Shown piece after piece: positions 1-5,176 of a stretch of DNA of 5,176 bases. Every line of letters begins with the position of its first letter. Within the stretch, counting starts at the first letter, position 1. The DNA comes from Eubacterium sp. (GTDB taxonomy: Bacteria > Bacillota > Clostridia > Oscillospirales > Acutalibacteraceae), in contig JAIDJS010000100.1 in the NCBI GenBank assembly GCA_029052085.1, positions 1 to 5,176 on the forward strand. The letters are read 5' to 3'. The notes under the pieces are model-generated. The model ran no database searches. It was not told the DNA's origin and saw only the letters and a list, made by a program, of their open reading frames with translations. The translations under genes were made by a program, and so were the position numbers.

Positions 1-71
1 GTGCAAAATAAACAAAAAATAACTTGTTTTTAGTGTGTGGAATTTGGAAAGATATGTAAGTTGCGATTTAT

Positions 72-101
72 TTGAAAGTTACTTTTAATGTTTTGTATGA
101 T
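72..101 (+). promoter_or_regulatory. Candidate sigma-A promoter for the exporter pair
   Basis: TTGAAA at 72-77 (5 of 6 match to TTGACA) is followed after 18 bases by TATGAT at 96-101 (5 of 6 match to TATAAT). A second TATGAT overlaps it at 101-106 and is preceded by TG plus one base, as in an extended -10 element. An alternative pair is TTGCGA at 61-66 and TTTAAT at 84-89 with a 17-base spacer. Transcription would begin near 96-113 and leave a leader of about 40-55 bases before the ATG at 150. The region is A/T-rich, so chance matches are possible, but position and spacing fit well. Confidence 0.5.
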
Positions 102-136
102 ATGATTGAATTATTAAATAATCGTATTATTTCTAC

Positions 137-144
137 GGAAAGGA
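137..144 (+). promoter_or_regulatory. Ribosome binding site deciding the start of the YjjP-like gene
   Basis: GGAAAGGA ends five bases before the ATG at 150. The alternative in-frame TTG at 72 has no purine-rich site at a suitable distance and lies in the likely -35 box, so this site favours the ATG at 150. Confidence 0.7.
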
Positions 145-149
145 ATTCT

Positions 150-914
150 ATGAATCATAAAGAATGCGACACCTTTTTGGCAACTGTTCTTGAAATAGGA
201 AGAAGATTGGTTGAATCGGGTGCAGAGATACATCGTGTTGAAGATACTGTTTACAGAATATGTACGGCATACGGCTTTGAAAGCTGTGAGGTTTATGCTG
301 TAACGGGAATGATTGTTGCAACGATAAAGGGCAAGGACGATTTTCATTATACGCAATCCGTAAGGGTTATTTCCTATGGAACGGATTTGGGCAGGCTGGA
401 AGAATTAAATGCGCTTTCAAGACAAATCTGTAAAGAAACGCCAAGCGTTGCAGAACTGGAAAACATTGTTTATTCATATAAAAAGCCAAAACCGAAGCCA
501 ATCATTAAGTGCCTTGGTTATATGCTTGCTGCAGGTGCCTTTGCCGTTTTTTTCGGAGGAAGCTGGTTTGACGGTGTTGCCTCTGCTGCAGTTGCAATAG
601 CCATATATCTTATGGATTATAATTTCCATCTGAAACGGGTTAATAATGTTATATATACTTTTGTTGCAAGCTTTGTTTCGGGCTGCTTAGCTCTTGTTTT
701 TGTTCATTTTGGGTTCGGAACACATGTTGATAAGGTTATGATCGGCGATATAATGCTGTTTATTCCGGGGTTGCTGCTTGTAAGTGCTGTTAAGGAAATG
801 TTCAACAGAGATATAGTTACAGGGCTTTATCGTCTTATTGAAGCGGTGTTGGTTGCGGTTTCCATTGCGTTTGGTTTTGCATTGTCCTTTTATGTATTGG
901 GAGGTGCTGTTTAA
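150..914 (+). CDS. ThrE/YjjP-like exporter subunit (DUF1212 domain)
   Basis: Large subunit of a split ThrE-type inner-membrane exporter, 254 aa, close to my recollection of E. coli YjjP (about 256 aa). Residues 1-110 form a soluble domain containing the family signature, a Gly-Arg-Arg-Leu helix followed by ESGAEIHRVEDTVYRI (22-37). A Lys/Pro-rich linker (111-117) leads into about five hydrophobic helices near 118-136, 140-156, 166-187, 197-215 and 228-250. The membrane part has a conserved-looking IPG (205-207). The frame is open back to a TTG at 72, but the ATG at 150 has a good ribosome binding site and removes 26 residues unlike the family. The stop overlaps the next start by one base, so the two subunits are translationally coupled and probably act as a complex. 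In the family, Corynebacterium ThrE exports threonine and serine, and E. coli YjjP with YjjB is reported to export succinate. The substrate here cannot be read from sequence. Confidence 0.88.
   Translation: MNHKECDTFLATVLEIGRRLVESGAEIHRVEDTVYRICTAYGFESCEVYAVTGMIVATIKGKDDFHYTQSVRVISYGTDLGRLEELNALSRQICKETPSVAELENIVYSYKKPKPKPIIKCLGYMLAAGAFAVFFGGSWFDGVASAAVAIAIYLMDYNFHLKRVNNVIYTFVASFVSGCLALVFVHFGFGTHVDKVMIGDIMLFIPGLLLVSAVKEMFNRDIVTGLYRLIEAVLVAVSIAFGFALSFYVLGGAV
899..906 (+). promoter_or_regulatory. Strong Shine-Dalgarno for the YjjB-like gene, inside the upstream gene
   Basis: GGGAGGTG lies within the last codons of the YjjP-like gene, seven bases before the ATG at 914. It is close to a full complement of the 16S rRNA 3' end. 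With the TAATG stop/start overlap it should allow both reinitiation and independent initiation, keeping the two subunits in step. Confidence 0.75.
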
Positions 915-1369
915 TGAAAGAAGCTTTGATTCAGGTTGTAACGGCAGCAATCGGTTCCCTTGGTTTTTCTATTTATTTTCGTGTTCGTGAAAAGAATGTT
1001 ATTGCCGCTATGGCGGGCGGGGCGATTGGCTGGATTGTGTACCTTATTCTTTTTCATTTTACCAAGGATTTGTTTATAAGCAATTTTGCGGCTGCATTTA
1101 TTGTTTTTGTATGGGCTGAAATTATGGCTCGTATATTGAAGGCTCCGTCAAATACCTATCTTATTCCCGGAATTATTCCGTTAATTCCCGGAGGCTCGCT
1201 TTACTATACAATGAAAGGCGTTGTTGACGGTAACCAGCAGTTATTTGCAGAAAGCGGAAAAAATACGGTTTTTGTTGCTTTTGGCATGGCAGCAGGAATG
1301 GTTGTTGCTGCTGTTGTTTTTCATTATATAATCAAAATACAGGGAATCAAAAAAAGAAAAAATAAGTAA
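914..1369 (+). CDS. YjjB-like exporter subunit (ThrE_2/DUF3815 family)
   Basis: Small membrane subunit of the split ThrE-type exporter, 151 aa, against about 157 aa for E. coli YjjB as I recall it. It is hydrophobic throughout, with about five predicted membrane helices near 3-22, 28-48, 54-74, 82-100 and 116-140, and ends in a basic tail rich in Lys and Arg (residues 141-151). The family signature is clear: ARILKAPSNTYLIPGIIPLI at 72-91, followed by PGG and a Tyr pair at 97-98. In single-chain ThrE proteins this domain is fused to the C-terminus of the YjjP-like domain, so the two genes here are the split form of one transporter. The start ATG overlaps the upstream stop by one base (TAATG). 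No other membrane partner or enzyme gene is seen on this strand, so substrate identity remains open. Confidence 0.88.
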   Translation: MKEALIQVVTAAIGSLGFSIYFRVREKNVIAAMAGGAIGWIVYLILFHFTKDLFISNFAAAFIVFVWAEIMARILKAPSNTYLIPGIIPLIPGGSLYYTMKGVVDGNQQLFAESGKNTVFVAFGMAAGMVVAAVVFHYIIKIQGIKKRKNK

Positions 1370-1419
1370 TTAAAAGATGTTTGCCTGTATCAGCTTAAAT
1401 AAATCTGCCACAATATAAA

Positions 1420-1448
1420 TACCCCGAAGAGTTTAACTCTTCGGGGTA
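1420..1448. terminator. Shared bidirectional terminator hairpin
   Basis: A 29-base palindrome with 14-base arms (1420-1433 and 1435-1448) that match perfectly around a single central base. Folded, it gives a stem of ACCCCGAAGAG (1421-1431) with CTCTTCGGGGT (1437-1447) and a five-base loop. It begins six bases past the stop of the minus-strand nucleotidase gene and about 50 bases past the YjjB-like gene. On the minus strand it is followed by a moderately U-rich run (ATTTATATTG). On the plus strand the T-rich run is slightly delayed (TCCTTATTTTG). It therefore probably ends both converging units, perhaps more efficiently for the minus strand. Confidence 0.85.
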
Positions 1449-1453
1449 AATCC

Positions 1454-2035
1454 TTATTTTGTATGCTCGTCAAGCGTAAGGGAATAGGCAGGGAGAAATT
1501 CTTTTATGAAATATTTAACCTCATCCGTATCTATTTCATCAACGATTTGAATTTGCTTTTCCTTTGCAATTTCAAATTCTTTGTTTCCCATTCTGGATTC
1601 TTCAATACATTTGATAAGCGCATCTATTTTGTCTGCCGCCTTAACCATTTTCCAGAGCTCCTGATCCTCTTCCTTATGTTCAAAGAAGGGCTGATAATCC
1701 GTTTTAAATTCATCGGGAAGCATGGAAAGAAGCCTTTCTCCCGCCGCGTTCTCTATATCCTTGTAAACATCCTGAATTTCGCTATTATAATATTTAACAG
1801 GGGTTGGCATATCTCCTGTAATAACCTCTGTTAAATCGTGATAAAGAGCAAGAACGGCACATCGTTCGGAATCATAGCTTTTGCCGAATTTTGTATTGCC
1901 GATTGTGCAAAGCGCATGGGCAATAACGGCAACATTATGGCTATGTTCTGCAATATTTTCTTTTGCGGTGTTACGCATTAATGACCAGCGGTTAATCAGC
2001 TTCATTCTGTTAACCATTGCAAAAAAATTGCTCAT
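1454..2035 (-). CDS. yfbR: YfbR-type HD-domain 5'-deoxynucleotidase
   Basis: Probable cytoplasmic, metal-dependent 5'-nucleotidase that removes phosphate from deoxynucleoside 5'-monophosphates, feeding nucleotide salvage and pool balance. The protein is 193 aa (E. coli YfbR is about 199 aa) and can be aligned along its length from memory. The HD-domain ligands are present: H31 (in EHSHNV), H66-D67 (in YHDLTEV) and D134 (in KAADKIDA), corresponding to E. coli H33, H68, D69 and D137. The substrate-side residues R16-W17 (in INRWSLMRN) and E70 match E. coli R18, W19 and E72. The GDMPTPVKY stretch (74-82) and the C-terminal LTLDE are also shared. The ATG directly abuts the aspS stop (TAAATG), with AGAGGA on the coding strand seven bases upstream (2043-2048), so it is the third gene of the hisS-aspS operon. 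Deoxynucleotide specificity is inferred from the family; activity on ribonucleotides or another phosphate monoester is possible. Confidence 0.88.
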   Translation of the reverse strand: MSNFFAMVNRMKLINRWSLMRNTAKENIAEHSHNVAVIAHALCTIGNTKFGKSYDSERCAVLALYHDLTEVITGDMPTPVKYYNSEIQDVYKDIENAAGERLLSMLPDEFKTDYQPFFEHKEEDQELWKMVKAADKIDALIKCIEESRMGNKEFEIAKEKQIQIVDEIDTDEVKYFIKEFLPAYSLTLDEHTK

Positions 2036-3823
2036 TTAGTTTTCCTCTTCTTTTGCTGAAATTTCGATTCCAAGCTCTCCAAGCTGAATGTCATCAATGT
2101 TGGACGGAGCGCCGCTCATAAGCTCACTTGCGTTCTGAACCTTCGGGAATGCCGTGACATCGCGCAGGCTGTCTGCTCCACAGATCAGCATTGCAAGACG
2201 GTCAAGACCGATACCCATACCGCCATGAGGCGGGGATGCGTATTTATATGCTTCAACAAGGAAGCCGAATTTTGCATCAATTTCCTCCTGCTCCATTCCA
2301 AGAAGCTCAAACATCTTGTTCTGAAGCTCACAGTCTGTAATTCTTATAGAGCCTGAGGAAAGCTCCGTTCCGTTAAGTACAAGGTCAAACGCCTGTGCTC
2401 TTACCTTGGATTTATCTGTGTCAAGATAAGGGATACATTCTTCAAGAGGCATTGTAAACGGATGGTGCATAGCAAGCCATTCGCCGCTTTCCTCGTCATA
2501 TTCAAAGAATGGCATTTCCGTAATCCAAAGATAATTCCATTTGTTTTCGGGAATGATGCCAAGTGTTTTTGCAACAGTAAGACGAAGGGAACCCATAACG
2601 GAAAGTGCAAGGTTTGTTTTGTCACTTACGATAAATACGCAGTCGCCCTGGTCAGCGCCAAGCTGTGAAAGAAGGGCATCAAGCTCACCCTCTTTAAGGA
2701 ATTTGCCGAAAGAGCAGGCAGGCGCTTCATCAGCCCAACGAACATAGGCAAGTCCTTTTGCGCCGATACCCTTTGCGTATTCGGTAAGCTTATCAATTTT
2801 CTTTCTTGTATAAGTGTTTGCAGCGTTTTTAGCAACGATAGCCTTTACTACGCCTCCGTTTTCAACAGCCGATTTGAATACGGCAAAATCAGTTGTCAAT
2901 GCCCAATCCGAAATATCTTCAATCAGCATATCAAAACGTGTATCGGGCTTGTCTGAACCGTATTTGCTCATCGCTTCGGCAAAGGTCATACGCGGAAGAG
3001 GAGATTCAATGTCAACATGGATTGTTTCCTTCATAAGCTTTTTGATAAAGCCCTCTGCCATATCCATAATATCGTCTGTATCCACAAAGCTCATTTCAAG
3101 GTCTATCTGTGTAAACTCAGGCTGGCGGTCTGCTCTTAAATCCTCGTCACGGAAGCAGCGTGCAAGCTGAATATAACGGTCAAATCCCGAAACCATCAGC
3201 AGCTGCTTGTATATCTGAGGGCTCTGTGGAAGAGCATAGAATTTACCGTTATGAATACGGCTCGGAACAACGTAATCCCTTGCGCCCTCAGGTGTGGATT
3301 TTATCATCATCGGTGTTTCGATTTCAAGGAAATCATTTGCATAGAAATATTCACGGGCAATCTGTGCAATTTTGTGGCGCATAATGATATTCTGTGTAAG
3401 TTTTTCATTCCTTAAGCTGAGATAGCGGTATTTCAGTGTTGTTTCATCGCCTACAGAATCAGCCTTTGCAATTTCAAAGGGCGGTGTCTGTGCCTTTGAA
3501 ACGATGCGAAGCTCTGATACCTCAACTTCGATTTCGCCTGTTGGGATTTCTTTGTTTTTGCTTTCACGCTCTTTAACAATACCCTTGAGGGCAAGCACGT
3601 ATTCCGAGCGGACGGACTGCGCTTTTTCAAAAATATCTCTGTCTGTCTGATCATTGAAAGAAATCTGAACAATGCCTGTTTTATCTCTTAAATCAATGAA
3701 AATAAGATTTCCAAGATCTCTCTGGCGCTGAGCCCAGCCGAAGAGCGTAACCTCTCTGCCGGCATCCTCTAATCTGAGGGTTCCGCAGTAATCTGTTCGT
3801 TTAAGTCCTTTAATATTTTCCAT
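2036..3823 (-). CDS. aspS: Aspartyl-tRNA synthetase
   Basis: Class II synthetase that activates aspartate with ATP and loads it on tRNA-Asp in the cytoplasm. At 595 aa it has full bacterial-type length. The N-terminal OB-fold anticodon-binding domain covers about 1-110. The catalytic core follows with motif 1 around ETPMMIKSTPEGARDY (169-184), motif 2 FRDEDLRADRQPEFTQ (224-239) and motif 3 GMGIGLDRLAML with R542. The bacterial GAD insertion domain lies roughly at 300-415, and an MHHPFT stretch follows near 452-457. L37 and K89 are at the positions where non-discriminating enzymes such as that of Pseudomonas aeruginosa have His31 and Gly82, so this is probably the tRNA-Asp-specific form. The ATG lies three bases after the hisS stop, with an AGGAG ribosome site (3832-3836) overlapping the end of hisS; the next gene abuts its stop. 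No damage or truncation is seen. Confidence 0.98.
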   Translation of the reverse strand: MENIKGLKRTDYCGTLRLEDAGREVTLFGWAQRQRDLGNLIFIDLRDKTGIVQISFNDQTDRDIFEKAQSVRSEYVLALKGIVKERESKNKEIPTGEIEVEVSELRIVSKAQTPPFEIAKADSVGDETTLKYRYLSLRNEKLTQNIIMRHKIAQIAREYFYANDFLEIETPMMIKSTPEGARDYVVPSRIHNGKFYALPQSPQIYKQLLMVSGFDRYIQLARCFRDEDLRADRQPEFTQIDLEMSFVDTDDIMDMAEGFIKKLMKETIHVDIESPLPRMTFAEAMSKYGSDKPDTRFDMLIEDISDWALTTDFAVFKSAVENGGVVKAIVAKNAANTYTRKKIDKLTEYAKGIGAKGLAYVRWADEAPACSFGKFLKEGELDALLSQLGADQGDCVFIVSDKTNLALSVMGSLRLTVAKTLGIIPENKWNYLWITEMPFFEYDEESGEWLAMHHPFTMPLEECIPYLDTDKSKVRAQAFDLVLNGTELSSGSIRITDCELQNKMFELLGMEQEEIDAKFGFLVEAYKYASPPHGGMGIGLDRLAMLICGADSLRDVTAFPKVQNASELMSGAPSNIDDIQLGELGIEISAKEEEN

Positions 3824-3826
3824 TTC

Positions 3827-5167
3827 TTATTCTCCTACATTGAAAAGTGAACCGAAATCAAAAGCTTCGCCGTTAATTTCAAGGTCGGCAAGCTGCTCTG
3901 AAAGAGTGATATTGTAATATCCGCTTACAAAGGTGGCAAGTGCTATCTCGGTTTCCTCGCCTGTTTCCATATTTTTCAGCTTTGCGATACCTTCTTCAAC
4001 CTCGTTATCGCCTAAAACGATTGTGAATTTCGCATCAAGCTTGTCTGCATATTTCATCTGGGCTCTAAGGCTTCGCTTGTTTAAATCGTAAAGGCAGGAA
4101 AAGCCCTCTGCCCTCATATCCTTTGCAATTTCAACAGCCTTAAGCGTTGCCTTGTCGCCGAGAGCAACAATGAATAAATCAGGTTTAGCACTTTCGGGAA
4201 ATTCACATCCCTGTGTTTCCATAAGAAGCATAAGCCTTTCAAGTCCCATTCCAAAGCCGAGTGACGGTGTGTGTGCTCCGCCGAGTTCTTCGATAAGCCC
4301 GTCATATCTTCCGCCGCCGCATACAGTGCCCTGCGCGCCGATTGAATTTGAGATAAACTCAAAAACCGTTTTGGTGTAATAATCAAGCCCTCTTACAATT
4401 TTAGGGTTGATTGTAAATTCAATGTTTTCTGCCTTAAGATATTTCTGAACCTGCTCGAAATGCTCTTTGCATTCATCGCAGAGGTAATCAAGAACAACAG
4501 GAGCATCCTTTGCAATTTCAGAGCAGACGGGGGATTTGCAGTCTAAAATACGCATTGGGTTTCTGTCTAATCTGTCTTTGCAGGTATCGCATAAATCGTC
4601 TTTCCTTGTACTGAAATACTCCTTAAGCGCCTTGTGAAATTCAGCACGGCAGGTTGGGCAGCCGATTGAATTGATTTCAAGGCTTATCTCCTGAACGCCG
4701 AGATTGTCAAAAACGGCTTTTGCAAGGCTGATGATTTCTGCATCTGCAAGAGGGGATGAGGTTCCGAAGCATTCAACGCCGAACTGATGGAATTCACGAA
4801 GTCTGCCTGCCTGCGGCTTTTCGTAGCGATAGCAGGAGGTTAAGTAGCAAACCTTCTGCGGCAGTGCCTCGTTGCAAAGCCCGCTTTCAAGAAAGCATCT
4901 TGCAGCACCTGCTGTTCCTTCGGGGCGAAGCGTAATATTTCTTCCGCCCTTATCATCAAAGGAATACATTTCCTTCTGAACAACATCTGTTGTATCGCCT
5001 ACACCGCGCTGGAAAAGCTCGGTATGCTCAAAAACAGGCGTTCTTATTTCCTTAAAGCCGTATTTTTCTGCAACATCAAGAGCAGTTGCTTCAATATATT
5101 GATTTTTGTATACCTCTTTAGGTAAAACATCCTTTGTGCCTTTAATCGCGTTTGTTATTAATGACAT
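3827..5167 (-). CDS. hisS: Histidyl-tRNA synthetase
   Basis: Class II synthetase that loads histidine on tRNA-His. From the ATG at 5167 it is 446 aa, somewhat longer than the roughly 424 aa of E. coli HisRS. Motif 1 surrounds P44 (RTPVFEH). Motif 2 includes SCYRYEKPQAGRLREFHQFG (111-130). The histidine motifs are VRGLDYYTKTVFEF (258-271), with catalytic R259, and GGGRYDGL (284-291). Motif 3 is GFGMGLERLML (304-314). R259 and the C-terminal anticodon-binding domain (about 328-420) argue against the regulatory paralogue HisZ. The insertion domain (about 166-250) holds eight cysteines, including three CxxC pairs. A short tail (about 420-446) extends past the anticodon domain. The frame runs three codons further to a GTG at the window edge, but GTGAT there resembles the end of a Shine-Dalgarno site, so the ATG is preferred. 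First visible gene of the hisS-aspS-yfbR operon; its promoter lies outside the window. Confidence 0.97.
   Translation of the reverse strand: MSLITNAIKGTKDVLPKEVYKNQYIEATALDVAEKYGFKEIRTPVFEHTELFQRGVGDTTDVVQKEMYSFDDKGGRNITLRPEGTAGAARCFLESGLCNEALPQKVCYLTSCYRYEKPQAGRLREFHQFGVECFGTSSPLADAEIISLAKAVFDNLGVQEISLEINSIGCPTCRAEFHKALKEYFSTRKDDLCDTCKDRLDRNPMRILDCKSPVCSEIAKDAPVVLDYLCDECKEHFEQVQKYLKAENIEFTINPKIVRGLDYYTKTVFEFISNSIGAQGTVCGGGRYDGLIEELGGAHTPSLGFGMGLERLMLLMETQGCEFPESAKPDLFIVALGDKATLKAVEIAKDMRAEGFSCLYDLNKRSLRAQMKYADKLDAKFTIVLGDNEVEEGIAKLKNMETGEETEIALATFVSGYYNITLSEQLADLEINGEAFDFGSLFNVGE
3832..3836 (-). promoter_or_regulatory. Ribosome binding site of aspS within the end of hisS
   Basis: The minus strand reads AGGAG, eight bases before the aspS ATG and inside the last codons of hisS. 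It confirms the aspS start and indicates that the two synthetases are translated from one messenger. Confidence 0.75.
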
Positions 5168-5171
5168 ATGT

Positions 5172-5176
5172 ATCAC
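5172..5176 (-). promoter_or_regulatory. Probable 3' part of the hisS Shine-Dalgarno site, cut by the window edge
   Basis: The minus strand begins GTGATACATATG. GTGAT matches the last part of GGAGGTGAT, the full complement of the 16S rRNA tail, at a suitable distance from the ATG at 5167. The preceding bases are outside the window, so this is a partial call. Confidence 0.4.

Noticed and set aside
10..29. Short inverted repeat AAACAA / TTGTTT upstream of the exporter genes, possibly a terminator or operator
   Set aside because: Only six A/T-rich base pairs around an eight-base spacer. This is expected by chance in such A/T-rich DNA and too weak for a terminator.
1370..1419. Possible small RNA or short gene in the intergenic gap left of the hairpin
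   Set aside because: No promoter-like pair, no ribosome site and no stable fold other than the terminator could be seen in these 50 bases.
1463..1834. 123-codon open frame on the plus strand opposite the nucleotidase gene
   Set aside because: It is antisense to a well-conserved HD-domain gene, its product (rich in Phe, Ile and Leu) reflects the reverse complement of that gene, and it starts just past the terminator without a promoter.
2814..3170. 118-codon open frame on the plus strand inside aspS
   Set aside because: It is antisense to a fully conserved synthetase gene, has no ribosome site that I can see, and its product has no recognisable domain. It is a shadow of the real frame.
3827..5167. 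HisZ (regulatory subunit of ATP phosphoribosyltransferase) instead of HisRS
   Set aside because: The catalytic arginine in VRGLDYY, the GGGRYDGL motif and a C-terminal anticodon-binding domain are all present, and the gene sits beside aspS rather than among his biosynthesis genes.
5174..5176. GTG start for hisS at the window edge, giving a 449-aa protein
   Set aside because: GTGAT reads better as the end of a Shine-Dalgarno site, and the ATG at 5167 starts the usual HisRS N-terminus (an IKGTKDVLP-type start). The bases just outside the window would settle it.
1..5176. A previously undescribed defence, mobile or regulatory system
   Set aside because: All five genes belong to well-known families with intact key residues. 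There are no repeats, tRNA or attachment sites, recombinases or toxin-like small genes, and base composition changes only mildly between the two units.

Overview
The window looks like ordinary chromosomal DNA from a low-to-moderate GC Gram-positive anaerobe, most likely a member of the Clostridia. The reasons are the A/T-rich intergenic DNA, strong AGGAGG-type Shine-Dalgarno sites before most genes, a cysteine-rich HisRS insertion domain of the type I associate with Firmicutes, and the hisS-aspS gene pair. The sequence alone does not allow a genus call. There are five protein genes in two convergent units, and no RNA gene, mobile element, CRISPR array or long repeat.

Left part, plus strand (1-1369): a short non-coding leader with a candidate sigma-A promoter, then two membrane-protein genes overlapping by one base. 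They encode the two halves of a split ThrE-type exporter: a 254-aa YjjP-like protein (soluble N-terminal domain plus membrane helices) and a 151-aa YjjB-like membrane protein. Together they probably form one transporter for a small organic or amino acid. Relatives export threonine/serine (single-chain ThrE) or succinate (E. coli YjjPB).

Middle (1370-1453): a short intergenic gap holding a nearly perfect GC-rich palindrome, read as a terminator shared by the two converging units.

Right part, minus strand (5176 down to 1454): hisS, aspS and a YfbR-type HD-domain 5'-nucleotidase, separated by 3 and 0 bases and so almost certainly one operon. The first two charge tRNA-His and tRNA-Asp. The third probably dephosphorylates deoxynucleoside monophosphates. 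The AspRS carries residues typical of a tRNA-Asp-specific (discriminating) enzyme. The hisS start codon lies just inside the right edge, so its promoter and any leader control element are outside the window.

I found no convincing undescribed system. The points most worth checking are the eight-cysteine cluster in HisRS, the nucleotidase tied to a synthetase operon, the substrate of the split exporter, and the choice of start codon for the first gene.
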